From positions 1-64,000 of the forward strand of contig CANQPH010000005.1 in assembly GCA_947625675.1 (NCBI GenBank): a stretch of DNA of 64,000 bases. The letters are read 5' to 3'. Shown piece by piece: positions 35,039 to 43,339 of the stretch. The DNA comes from an uncultured Acetatifactor sp. (lineage in GTDB: Bacteria; Bacillota; Clostridia; Lachnospirales; Lachnospiraceae). Each line of letters starts with the position of its first letter. The stretch's first letter is position 1. The notes under the pieces are model-generated. The model was not told where the DNA came from. It did no database searches and saw nothing but the letters and a program-made list of their open reading frames with translations. The translations under genes and the position numbers were made by a program.

Positions 35039-36523
35039 ATGAACAATTTACCACAAGTAAAGGTCGGCATCGTGGCGGTGAGCCGCGACTGTTTCCCGGA
35101 GAGCCTTTCCGTGAACAGAAGGAAAGCCCTGGTGGAGGCCTATGCCGGCAAGTATGGCATGGAGGGCATCTATGAATGTCCCGTCTGCATCGTGGAGAGC
35201 GAGATCCACATGGTGCAGGCCCTGGAGGACATCAAGGCCGCAGGCTGCAACGCCCTGTGCGTATATCTGGGCAACTTCGGTCCCGAAATTTCCGAGACCC
35301 TGTTGGCCAAGCATTTTGACGGCCCCGCCATGTTCATCGCCGCCGCCGAGGAATCCCAGAACGATCTGGTAGGCGGACGGGGAGACGCTTACTGCGGCAT
35401 GCTGAACGCCAGCTACAACCTGAAGCTGCGCAACGTGACCGCCTACATCCCGGAGAACCCGGTGGGCACCGCCGCTGAATGTGCGGACAGGATCCATGAG
35501 TTCCTGCCCATCGCCAGAGCCATCATCGGCCTCCATGACCTGAAGATCATTTCCTTCGGTCCCAGACCCCTCAACTTCCTGGCCTGCAACGCCCCCATCA
35601 AGCAGCTGTACAACCTGGGCGTGGAGATCGAGGAGAATTCCGAGCTGGATCTGTTCGAAGCCTTCAACAAGCATGAAGGCGACGAGAGGATCCCGGCCAA
35701 GGTGAAGGAAATGGAAGAGGAACTGGGAAGCGGCAACTTAAAGCCCACCATCCTGCCCAAGCTGGCTCAGTATGAGCTGACACTTCTGGATTGGATCGAG
35801 GCCCATAAGGGATACCGCAAGTACGTGGCCATCGCCGGCAAGTGCTGGCCCGCTTTCCAGACCCAGTTCGGCTTCGTGCCCTGCTATGTGAACAGCCGCC
35901 TCACCGGCATGGGCATTCCCGTATCCTGTGAAGTGGATATTTACGGATGCTTGAGCGAGTTCATCGGCGCCTGCGTCAGCCAGGATGCGGTGACTCTGCT
36001 GGATATCAACAACACCGTGCCCGATGACATGTATGCGGAATCCATCCAAGGCAAGTTCCCTTATACCCACAGCGACACCTTCATGGGCTTCCACTGCGGC
36101 AATACCTGCTCCAAGAAGCTGGCCTTCTGCAACATGAAGTACCAGATGATCATGGCCAGGACCCTGCCCGAGGAAGTGACTCAGGGAACCCTGGAGGGAG
36201 ACATTCTTCCCGGCGACATCACCTTCTACCGCCTGCAGTCTACTGCGGACAACAAGCTGCGGGCCTATATCGCCCAGGGCGAGATTCTTCCGGTGGCCAC
36301 CAAGTCCTTCGGCGGCATCGGCGTGTTCGCTATCCCCGAGATGGGAAGGTTCTATCGTCACGTCCTGATCGAGAAGAATTATCCTCATCACGGCGCCGTG
36401 GCCTTCGGCCATTTCGGCAAGTCTTTGTATGAAGTGTTCAAGTACATAGGCGTGCCCGTGGAGGACCTGAATTACAACCAGCCCAAGTCCCTGCCTTATC
36501 CTACGGAGAATCCTTTCGCCTAA
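35039..36523 (+). CDS. L-fucose/L-arabinose isomerase family protein
   Basis: A 494-residue cytoplasmic protein of the fucose/arabinose isomerase fold. The early part VKVGIVAVSRDCFPESLS and the central IAGKCWPAFQTQFGFVPCYVNSRLTG and GIPVSCEVDIYGCLSE segments fit this family; the Glu and Asp residues there are predicted metal ligands, with a C-terminal His (HCGNT region) as another. It would interconvert an aldose and a ketose, giving xylulokinase its substrate. Because no XylA is present in the window, it may stand in for a pentose isomerase. The actual sugar is inferred. AAAGGAGGAA precedes the ATG. Confidence 0.83.
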   Translation: MNNLPQVKVGIVAVSRDCFPESLSVNRRKALVEAYAGKYGMEGIYECPVCIVESEIHMVQALEDIKAAGCNALCVYLGNFGPEISETLLAKHFDGPAMFIAAAEESQNDLVGGRGDAYCGMLNASYNLKLRNVTAYIPENPVGTAAECADRIHEFLPIARAIIGLHDLKIISFGPRPLNFLACNAPIKQLYNLGVEIEENSELDLFEAFNKHEGDERIPAKVKEMEEELGSGNLKPTILPKLAQYELTLLDWIEAHKGYRKYVAIAGKCWPAFQTQFGFVPCYVNSRLTGMGIPVSCEVDIYGCLSEFIGACVSQDAVTLLDINNTVPDDMYAESIQGKFPYTHSDTFMGFHCGNTCSKKLAFCNMKYQMIMARTLPEEVTQGTLEGDILPGDITFYRLQSTADNKLRAYIAQGEILPVATKSFGGIGVFAIPEMGRFYRHVLIEKNYPHHGAVAFGHFGKSLYEVFKYIGVPVEDLNYNQPKSLPYPTENPFA

Positions 36524-36568
36524 GGGGATTTTGGAAGAACGGCATTGTAAAAGATAATCTTGCATAAA

Positions 36569-36613
36569 AAAGGAGGCGCTTGACGATTCAGATTGTCTTA
36601 AGCGCCTTCTTTG
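36569..36613 (+). terminator. Terminator after the isomerase-family gene
   Basis: GGCGCTT pairs with AAGCGCC, with further GAC/GTC-type pairing inside, preceded by six A and followed by TTCTTT. It closes the 20.3-36.5 kb carbohydrate region. Confidence 0.85.
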
Positions 36614-36649
36614 TGCATGAGATTTCCCCATGCCGATCAAAAGAAGGGC

Positions 36650-36678
36650 TTGTTTTTATCGGGGGGATACATTATACT
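36650..36678 (+). promoter_or_regulatory. Promoter of the HD-GYP/GGDEF gene
   Basis: TTGTTT (36650-36655), 17 bp with a run of six G, then TATACT (36673-36678). It lies about 105 nt before the start codon. Confidence 0.5.
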
Positions 36679-36783
36679 ATAGGTTGAGCATAAAATGGAA
36701 TGTACGTTCTGTGCTGCGGCGAAAGGAACGTAGTGGCTGGCTCGGCTATTACAAACTAATATCATAAAAGAGAAGTGGCTGAA

Positions 36784-38847
36784 ATGGGAACAGGGAACAA
36801 GAATTTACAGAGAATTTTAATTACGGATGACAATGAGCTGAATCGGGCCTTGCTGGCGGAAATGCTGGAGCAGGAATATGAGATCATGGAGGCCTCCAAC
36901 GGAATAGAGGCCGTCAAGCTTCTCCATCAGTACAACAGCGAGATCGACCTGGTGCTTCTGGACATCGTGATGCCGGAAATGGATGGCTTCGGGGTCTTGA
37001 CCATGATGAACAAGTATCATTGGATCGAGGATATCCCGGTCATCATTATCACCATGGAGGACGCTCCCGCTTACATGGAAAAGGCCTATGAGCTGGGAGT
37101 GACGGATTTCATCAAGCGTCCCCTGAACGAGATCATTATCAAGCGGAGGGTGGTCAACACGCTCTTGCTCTATGGGAGACAGAAGAAGCTGGTTGGCCTG
37201 GTGACCAATCAGATCATCGAGCGGGAAAAGAGCAACAGCCTGCTGATCAATATTTTAAGCCATATCGTGGAGTTCCGAAACGGGGAAAGCGGCCTGCACG
37301 TGCTCCATATCAATATGATGACGGATATGATATTGAAGCATCTGCAGCGCAAGACGGATAAATACCGCATGAGCAGCAGCGAGATCGCCATGATCGCCAC
37401 GGCTTCCGCCCTGCATGACATCGGCAAGATCGGAATTCCGGACGAGGTGCTGAACAAGCCGGGAAAATTTACTCCCGAGGAATTTGAAATCATGAAGGGG
37501 CATTCCGCCCTGGGGGCCTCCATGCTGGAGAAGATCCCTTATCAGGAGGAGGAACCCCTGGTGAAGGCGGCCTACGCCATTTGCCGCTGGCATCATGAGA
37601 GGTATGATGGAAAGGGTTATCCTGACGGTCTGGTGGGGGAACAGATTCCCATCGAGGCCCAGGTGGTGGCTTTGGCGGACGTCTATGACGCCCTGACCAG
37701 CGAGCGGGTCTACAAAAAGGCAATTCTTCACGAGAAGGCCGTGCAAATGATCCTGAACGGGGAGTGCGGCGCCTTCAATCCCATTCTGTTGGAGTGCCTG
37801 GTGGACATAGCGGACAACATTCAGGAAGAGCTGCGGGTGAATTCCTTTAACCGCACCAACCAGAGACAGATGGCCAACGTGGCTTCGGAGCTTTTGCGGC
37901 ACGAGGAACTGAGCGCTTCCGACAGGACCCTTCGGCTTCTGGAAAACGAGAGGACGAAATATCGTTTCTTCGCTTCCATGTCCAAGGAAATCCAGTTTGA
38001 GTACACGGTGGCGCCGCCCATGGTGCAGATCTCCGATTGGGGTGCGGAAATGCTGGGATTGAACGAAATCACCATGGATCCCTATCACGATAGGCAGATC
38101 CTGGAGAACTTCGGAGAGGAAAACCTGAACGAAATGGCGCAGGCCTTGCGGGCCACCACGCCGGAATCTCCCGTGCTGCAGTTTGACTACAGGATTAAAG
38201 TGCATGGACAGGAACGGTGGAACAAGATCATCTGCAGAGCCATGTGGTCCGGGGAACCCGCCGTCTATACGGGGGTCATCGGCAAGGTGGTGGACATTCA
38301 GCAGGAAAAGGAGAAGCTTTCCAGCCTGGAATTCCTGGCCACCCATGACGGACTGACCGGCCTTTTGAACCTGAGGGGAGCCAAGGATCAAATCATTGAA
38401 AAGCTGGAGAATGATGAGATGGAATTCGCCCTGGTGATCTTTGACCTGGATTACTTTAAAAAGGCGAACGACACCTGGGGACATGATTTCGGCAACAAGG
38501 TTCTCCAGTATGTGGCCAAGAAGCTGCACCAGAGCATCCGGGGAGGAGACGTGGCCGCCCGGGTGGGCGGGGACGAGATCCTGGTATTCCTGCCTTATAA
38601 GAACGATGGTTTGAAGGTGGTAGTGACCAGAATTTTCAACGCCCTGTCCGGAGACTTTGAGGGATTTAACATTTCCCTCAGCATGGGCGTGGCCAGGACG
38701 GAGGACGTGGGAAGGGATTACGAGACTCTGTTCCGTCATGCCGACCAGGCCCTTTACGCCGCCAAAAGAGGCGGACGGGGTCAACTGCGGTTCTATGAGG
38801 AGGAGATGGATCAGACCTCCTCGGTGATCTCGCCTATTGAAGGGTAG
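36784..38847 (+). CDS. Response regulator with HD-GYP and GGDEF domains
   Basis: About 687 residues. Domains in order: a receiver domain (about 1-120, ITDDNELNR and LVLLDIVMPEMDGFG with the phospho-acceptor Asp); an HD-GYP phosphodiesterase (about 145-345, HDIGKIG at 210-216 and GKGYPDGL near 278); a PAS-like region (about 370-500); and GGDEF (about 520-675). The active-site loop reads RVGGDEILV, with Ile instead of the usual Phe. The protein could both make and degrade c-di-GMP under control of a sensor kinase that is not in the window. GTG 36775 is an alternative start three codons upstream. It sits before the Tad locus, which such signals often control. Confidence 0.9.
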   Translation: MGTGNKNLQRILITDDNELNRALLAEMLEQEYEIMEASNGIEAVKLLHQYNSEIDLVLLDIVMPEMDGFGVLTMMNKYHWIEDIPVIIITMEDAPAYMEKAYELGVTDFIKRPLNEIIIKRRVVNTLLLYGRQKKLVGLVTNQIIEREKSNSLLINILSHIVEFRNGESGLHVLHINMMTDMILKHLQRKTDKYRMSSSEIAMIATASALHDIGKIGIPDEVLNKPGKFTPEEFEIMKGHSALGASMLEKIPYQEEEPLVKAAYAICRWHHERYDGKGYPDGLVGEQIPIEAQVVALADVYDALTSERVYKKAILHEKAVQMILNGECGAFNPILLECLVDIADNIQEELRVNSFNRTNQRQMANVASELLRHEELSASDRTLRLLENERTKYRFFASMSKEIQFEYTVAPPMVQISDWGAEMLGLNEITMDPYHDRQILENFGEENLNEMAQALRATTPESPVLQFDYRIKVHGQERWNKIICRAMWSGEPAVYTGVIGKVVDIQQEKEKLSSLEFLATHDGLTGLLNLRGAKDQIIEKLENDEMEFALVIFDLDYFKKANDTWGHDFGNKVLQYVAKKLHQSIRGGDVAARVGGDEILVFLPYKNDGLKVVVTRIFNALSGDFEGFNISLSMGVARTEDVGRDYETLFRHADQALYAAKRGGRGQLRFYEEEMDQTSSVISPIEG

Positions 38848-38897
38848 CCTTAAACCGCACAGATGCCGGCATCATTTTTGTCAAATTCATTGCATGC

Positions 38898-38934
38898 AAA
38901 AAGAGAGTATCAATTAGCTGATACTCTCTTTTTA
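38898..38934. terminator. Perfect A/T-flanked terminator after the c-di-GMP gene
   Basis: AAAAAGAGAGTATCA pairs perfectly with TGATACTCTCTTTTT around a 6-nt loop, giving a 15-bp stem with T and A runs on both sides. It can act in both directions, facing the 36-residue peptide gene on the minus strand. Confidence 0.95.
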
Positions 38935-38961
38935 TAAGAGGGGGAGTTGAAAAGTTATTTG

Positions 38962-38990
38962 AAAAAGGAACTTTGGGGGAGTCCCTTTTT
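38962..38990. terminator. Second hairpin terminator
   Basis: AAAAAGG and ACT pair with AGT and CCTTTTT around a G-rich loop. A second A/T-flanked hairpin this close to the first suggests one for each of the two converging transcripts. Confidence 0.6.
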
Positions 38991-39060
38991 CTACTTCCCA
39001 TCATACTTGAAAATTGTGACCAAATTGTGGTCAAAAGATTAAGTGAAAATAAAATAATCT

Positions 39061-39171
39061 CTAATCCTCTATATCCTGATCCGCAGCCACGGCAGAAACC
39101 ACGGATGGAATCACCGCCGCAACCACGGCGATAATGATGATCAACAATCCTTCGCCCAAAATCAAAAACAT
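39061..39171 (-). CDS. 36-residue hydrophobic peptide
   Basis: A tiny gene chosen from its start signal: GAGAGGAG lies nine bases before ATG 39171. The product is a single predicted membrane helix (LLIIIIAVVAAVIPSVVSAV) with an acidic tail AADQDIED. The upstream in-frame extension has no ribosome binding site and no matching composition. It is divergent from the Tad locus and convergent with the c-di-GMP gene, with terminators on the latter side. The function is unknown. It could be a small membrane regulator, a toxin-like peptide or a pilus-associated peptide. No toxin-antitoxin partner was recognised. Confidence 0.55.
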   Translation of the reverse strand: MFLILGEGLLIIIIAVVAAVIPSVVSAVAADQDIED

Positions 39172-39310
39172 GGTTTTTTCTCCTCTCGCAGAATCGACAT
39201 AATTAACGGTACTATATCTATTATACATATTTTTCCGGATTTGAAAACACCTAAACTGAATTTTTTCAAAAGAATCCTGAAGGCCGCATATTTGAGCGAT
39301 AATTTTAGGT

Positions 39311-39354
39311 ATCGTGAAAATGCACAACAAATTGGCCATCGTGAAAATACACAA
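39311..39354. repeat. Direct repeat upstream of the Tad locus
   Basis: ATCGTGAAAATGCACAA (39311-39327) and ATCGTGAAAATACACAA (39338-39354) differ at one base and are 27 nt apart, close to two and a half helical turns. They lie about 110 nt upstream of the Tad promoter. Such spacing suits a pair of regulator sites. The 368-nt gap 39172-39539 otherwise holds the promoter below. Confidence 0.6.
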
Positions 39355-39465
39355 ATCAGGAATATCCCTTTTTTCTGGGAAAAACCCACGAAAAAAATGC
39401 ACAAGACCTTCTGTGGCGTCATAAAAGTTTGTAGGAAATGCCATGGAAAAAAGGGGCCGATTTCG

Positions 39466-39494
39466 TTGACAGTTTGGAAGGAACAGCGTAAATT
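39466..39494 (+). promoter_or_regulatory. Promoter of the Tad/Flp operon
   Basis: Consensus TTGACA (39466-39471), 17 bp, TAAATT (39489-39494), about 45 nt before the cpaF start codon. This is one of the best promoters in the window. Confidence 0.78.
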
Positions 39495-39539
39495 AGCAAT
39501 CACTCGGCCGAGCAAGATCACTGAAAGGGGAGGGAGAAT

Positions 39540-40676
39540 GTGAAGATTCGACTGGACACGTTGGAAGAACGCCTGGACAACATGGTGAATGAATACACCA
39601 CCAGGAAGCAGCTGTCCCTGATACAGATGAAGAAAGGGATCATAAGCAGAGAAGATTTTTTGGAGGAGGCCAGAGAGTACATCCATGCTTATCTGGAGGT
39701 GTCCGAGGGCGAGGAAAAGAAGCTGATAAAAGCCTTTGAACAATATATTTTTGGATATTCCAGACTTTCTCCCCTAATCGATGATCCGGAGATTTCCGAC
39801 ATCCGCATCGTCAGTTTTGATAACGTGCGGGTAAAAAAGCAGGGAAAGCGGGTGGATGGAGGGATTTCCTTTCGTTCCGAAAAGGAATACCGGCAGTTCG
39901 TGGATTATGTGGCTACCAAGAACCAGGTGAACATTTCCAACATGAATGCGATACAGCGTTTCACGGATACGGAGAGCCATCCCGGATTCATCCTGCGGTT
40001 TACCATATCCATGCCTTTGGTCAACACTTACAGTGAGCCTTATCTATGCATCAGAAAGGTGCCGAAGAATTTTCCGCAAATGAAGGAACTGATTGACCGA
40101 AAAATGCTGGATACCCGGACCGCAGAGCTTTTGATCGAACGATTCCGGAAGGGATCCACCCTGATCTGCGGAGGGAATTCCTCGGGGAAGACCACCCTGC
40201 TGAACGCCCTGAAGGAAACGCTGCCGGATGACGTGGCCATCCTGGTGGCCCAGCAGGCGGACGAGCTCACCACCAAATTCCATCCGGATATGATGTTTCT
40301 CCATTCCCTCCCGGGAAGCGGGGAAAGTCAAATCAGTTACGATTTGAAAAATATCAGCATTGCCGGACTGACCATGGACGTGGACTTTTTCATCATAGGA
40401 GAGGTAAAGGGAGCGGAAGCGTTGTATCTGTTGAATGCCGCCTATACCGGACAGCTCTGTGCGGCCACGATCCATGCGCCGTCGGCGGACAAGGCGCCCA
40501 ATAAATTGGTGGATTACGCCATGTATGACAGCCGGTATTCCCGGGATGAGCTGATGAAAATGATGGATTGTTTTCAAACGTTGGTCTTCATGGAGCACTA
40601 TCAGGTCAGACAGATTTATGCCTGTAAGGGCTGGCGGGAAGACGTGCATGATCTCCAGTATGAAAGGATTCTGTAA
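39540..40676 (+). CDS. CpaF/TadA-type secretion ATPase
   Basis: A 378-residue hexameric ATPase of the type II/IV secretion superfamily, powering Tad pilus assembly from the cytoplasm. Walker A is CGGNSSGKTTLLNALK, the Asp/Walker B region is DVDFFIIGEVKGAEALYL, and the His box is AATIHAPSADKAPNKL. An N-terminal domain of about 120 residues includes SPLIDDPEISDIRI. The start is GTG 39540 after GGGGAGGGAG; the ATG two bases earlier runs straight into a stop. First gene of the Tad operon. Fairly short for CpaF, but the core is complete. Confidence 0.92.
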   Translation: MKIRLDTLEERLDNMVNEYTTRKQLSLIQMKKGIISREDFLEEAREYIHAYLEVSEGEEKKLIKAFEQYIFGYSRLSPLIDDPEISDIRIVSFDNVRVKKQGKRVDGGISFRSEKEYRQFVDYVATKNQVNISNMNAIQRFTDTESHPGFILRFTISMPLVNTYSEPYLCIRKVPKNFPQMKELIDRKMLDTRTAELLIERFRKGSTLICGGNSSGKTTLLNALKETLPDDVAILVAQQADELTTKFHPDMMFLHSLPGSGESQISYDLKNISIAGLTMDVDFFIIGEVKGAEALYLLNAAYTGQLCAATIHAPSADKAPNKLVDYAMYDSRYSRDELMKMMDCFQTLVFMEHYQVRQIYACKGWREDVHDLQYERIL

Positions 40677-40679
40677 AAG

Positions 40680-41636
40680 ATGGATTTTAATTTGACATTG
40701 GGCATGAAGATATTGATTGGCATTCTTCTTTACCTGACTTTTTTCCTGTTGTTTTTCTGGATGCGTTCCCGGAGGGTGATCGGGCAGGTGTTGAGTAGGA
40801 CAGCGGAATCCCTGGATGCCAGAAGCAGACAGAGAGTTCAGGCGGGCCGGGAATATTTGTCCAGACTGCAGGAGCGGACGGGCGTTCTGTATCGGATTGA
40901 GCAGAAGCTGACCTACAGCGGGCTGACGGTGAAATGGAGCTGGCTGACCCCGGAGCTCTGGGTGCTTCTCAACATAATGGCCAGCGCCCTGGGATATTTT
41001 GCGGCGGCCCTCTGGACGGGGAAATGGACGGCGGGATTGGCGGCCATTCTGGTTTCGCAGTGCCTGAGAAGTTTTTGCCTGGGAAGAATGATGAGCAGAA
41101 ATTTTCGGCTGGTCAATGACAATTTATTGAAATTTCTGGACTTTCTGGGTAACTACAGCATTACCAACGGAGAGGTCACGAGTGTTCTCAATCAGATCAG
41201 CCGGTACTTGGACGAACCGCTTCACAGTGTTCTGGACGCTTGTTATTATGAAGCCCAGACCACGGGGGATACGTCCCTGGCCCTTTTGTCCATGGCTGAA
41301 AAGGTGGAACATCCCAAGTTCAAGGAACTGGTGCGCAACATGGAAATCAGCGTCCGGTATTCTGCGGATTTTGTGGTATTGGTCAATAACAGCAGAAGGG
41401 CGGTCAGGGAGTATATGAGGACTCGACAGGAACGCAGGGCTCTGGTAAGAGAGGCCATTGTGAACATGGTGATCCTTTTGGCCATGTCGGCGGTTATCCT
41501 GCTGGCGGTGGGACAGTTAATTGGAATCGGCATCCAGGAGATTTTGTTTGGAACCATGCCGGGCAGAATCTGCCTGGGAGTGATTGCGGGAATATTTGCC
41601 CTGATGTATGGGCAGATCCGGAGGATGGATAGGTAG
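40680..41636 (+). CDS. TadB-like type II secretion F-domain protein
   Basis: A 318-residue inner-membrane platform protein with a helix near the N-terminus (about 8-28), two helices in the middle (about 95-145) and two at the C-terminus. The GspF/TadB-like domain (NDNLLKFLDFLGNYSITNGE and ALLSMAEKVEHPKFKELVRNME) has the helical cytoplasmic pattern of this family. It begins four bases after the ATPase gene ends, so translation is likely coupled. It should form the membrane platform together with TadC. Confidence 0.88.
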   Translation: MDFNLTLGMKILIGILLYLTFFLLFFWMRSRRVIGQVLSRTAESLDARSRQRVQAGREYLSRLQERTGVLYRIEQKLTYSGLTVKWSWLTPELWVLLNIMASALGYFAAALWTGKWTAGLAAILVSQCLRSFCLGRMMSRNFRLVNDNLLKFLDFLGNYSITNGEVTSVLNQISRYLDEPLHSVLDACYYEAQTTGDTSLALLSMAEKVEHPKFKELVRNMEISVRYSADFVVLVNNSRRAVREYMRTRQERRALVREAIVNMVILLAMSAVILLAVGQLIGIGIQEILFGTMPGRICLGVIAGIFALMYGQIRRMDR

Positions 41637-41663
41637 ACTCGGACTGGAAAAACGGAAAGGAGG

Positions 41664-42521
41664 ATGGGGTTGGAGCGGATTGTGAATTCACTGGGGATAT
41701 TTCAGGAGACCGGGACGTGGAGCGTGGTAATTGCCCTGTTGGTATTCGTGCTGCTGCTTTTGGTATTTGTGTGTTGGCGGCCCAAGGAGATGATTCTTTC
41801 AGCGTTTGCAGAGCTTCGCTTGAACCTGATGAAGAACGGGAAAGGGCTCCTGGATTATCAAAAGCTGGAGGAAAAGCTGAAAAGAAACGGGGCCTCCTAC
41901 CATTATGGAAATTGGGTGGAACCGGTACGGTTCCTGGCCTTGAGACTGGTGTTGGGAGTGGTCGGCCTAATGTTGGGACTATATTTCGGGTATTTGCAAG
42001 GGGGCGTTTTGGCGTTTTTGTCCTTTTGGCTTCCGGATGGGATGCTGGTGTGGATGAACAATCGTGACAATGAAAAGATGCTGCCGGAGTTAAAGCTGGT
42101 ATATCAGGCGATTTCCATGCAGATTCGTTCGGGCGTCTATGTGACGGACGCTTTGGTGGAATGTTATGGAAGCGTCCGGGACAGAAGATTGAGGGACGCC
42201 CTGCTGACCTTATCCGGCGACATCACCATGAAGGCGGACGTGGAGGATGCCTTGGAGAGGTTCAAGGACCAATTTGATAATCAATATGTGGATGCGCTGT
42301 GCATTACTATTTTGCAGGCTTTGGAATCGGGTCAGGCGGTGGAATTGTTGTCGGATATCGCAGAGCAGATCAAGGATCTGGAATCAACGATGATGGAGCG
42401 CCGAAAAGCCGGGTTGGATAGAAGCATCACTTTTTATCAGCTGGGAATTCTGGCAGCCATTCTGGCCGTGGTCCTATATGCCTGCGTTACCAATATGTTT
42501 TCCGCAGCTTTGAGTTTTTGA
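41664..42521 (+). CDS. TadC-like type II secretion F-domain protein
   Basis: A 285-residue second platform protein. Three hydrophobic segments lie in the first 130 residues. The family core is at about 140-250 (ELKLVYQAISMQIRSGVYVTDALVECYGSV, then ALCITILQALESGQAVELLS), and a C-terminal helix ends in MFSAALSF. AAAGGAGG precedes the ATG. TadB and TadC together anchor the CpaF ATPase and move pilin out of the membrane. Confidence 0.88.
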   Translation: MGLERIVNSLGIFQETGTWSVVIALLVFVLLLLVFVCWRPKEMILSAFAELRLNLMKNGKGLLDYQKLEEKLKRNGASYHYGNWVEPVRFLALRLVLGVVGLMLGLYFGYLQGGVLAFLSFWLPDGMLVWMNNRDNEKMLPELKLVYQAISMQIRSGVYVTDALVECYGSVRDRRLRDALLTLSGDITMKADVEDALERFKDQFDNQYVDALCITILQALESGQAVELLSDIAEQIKDLESTMMERRKAGLDRSITFYQLGILAAILAVVLYACVTNMFSAALSF

Positions 42522-42577
42522 AGGTCTTTAAAATCGTGGTCGGAGGCCGCAGGAATGCGGCGGAAAAGGAGGAAAGA

Positions 42578-42817
42578 ATGACTTATAAATTATATTTGAT
42601 GAAGTGCAGGATTCAGGGATTGGCATCGAGATGGGCCGCAAGAGCGTTTGAATCGAAAAGCGCCGGGATTGACGGGATCCTGGTGACTGTGGGGTTATGC
42701 ATTATCGCTTTGCTGCTCTGTGTGGTGATGAAGAATTCCCTGACCACGTTTATTGAAACGTTGGTGAAAAATTTGCAGAGTGAGGCACAGAAAATGCTGG
42801 GAGTTGTATCGAAATAG
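42578..42817 (+). CDS. Flp1-like type IVb pilin
   Basis: A 79-residue small membrane protein. A basic N-terminal stretch is followed by SAGIDGILVTVGLCIIALLLCVVMKNSL and then a short amphipathic tail, the size and layout of Flp1-type pilins. The start at 42578 has AAAAGGAGGAA upstream. The likely prepilin cleavage point lies after the Gly of KSAG, but the conserved Glu at +5 of most type IV pilins is not seen there. It would be the major subunit of the fibre. The call rests on context and layout, and the sequence is divergent. Confidence 0.7.
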   Translation: MTYKLYLMKCRIQGLASRWAARAFESKSAGIDGILVTVGLCIIALLLCVVMKNSLTTFIETLVKNLQSEAQKMLGVVSK

Positions 42818-42833
42818 GCGGAGAGGATGCGAT

Positions 42834-43304
42834 ATGCCTGAGAGATTTGCGATGTTTCAACGCTTCGGCGCTTTGAAAAGCCGCACTGCGGCGAAGCTGT
42901 CTAAAAGCGGGGGAAGTGTTCTGGATATGATGATGGTATTTATCTATGTGCTGGTTTTGACGATTGTAATGACGGCATATGTGGGAAGCCTTCAGATATT
43001 GAATCAAAAAACCCAGATCAGTCAGATCGCCAGAAAATATATTTTGCGCATGGAGACGGTAGGATATCTGATGGACAATGACCGTATGAACATGGAAGAA
43101 GAACTGCATGCGGCAGGGGCTGAAAACATTGATTTTTCGGGAACGACCTTCCATGAGGTGGAGTTCGGCTCTCCAATATATTTGACGATAAAAGGCCAGC
43201 TTACCGGCAGGGTCTACAGAGGGAGAGGGAACGTGCTGCAGGCATTCTTTGAAGAAGGCCTGTACGGATTTGAGGAACGGAAGATGTCCACTGCCAAAAA
43301 TTAA
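42834..43304 (+). CDS. DUF4320 family protein (TadE-like minor pilin)
   Basis: A 156-residue protein with one helix (about 30-55, VLDMMMVFIYVLVLTIVMTA) followed by QILNQKTQISQIARKYILRMETVGYL, the DUF4320 signature region found in Firmicutes Tad loci next to the Flp1 gene. The C-terminal part is a small beta-rich extracytoplasmic domain. The start at 42834 is read because GGAGAGG lies just upstream. Its role is probably that of a minor pilin in the fibre base or tip. Family fit is good. Confidence 0.75.
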   Translation: MPERFAMFQRFGALKSRTAAKLSKSGGSVLDMMMVFIYVLVLTIVMTAYVGSLQILNQKTQISQIARKYILRMETVGYLMDNDRMNMEEELHAAGAENIDFSGTTFHEVEFGSPIYLTIKGQLTGRVYRGRGNVLQAFFEEGLYGFEERKMSTAKN

Positions 43305-43339
43305 GGGATAAGGGCAACGGAAGAGTAAGGAGCGGGTGG

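Noticed and set aside
36524..36783. Riboswitch upstream of the c-di-GMP protein
   Set aside because: Apart from a terminator and a promoter with a G-run, no known c-di-GMP riboswitch core was recognised.
39061..39444. 127-residue protein using the longer frame of the small peptide
   Set aside because: The upstream part lacks a ribosome binding site and coding character, while the 36-residue version has GAGAGGAG at the right distance.
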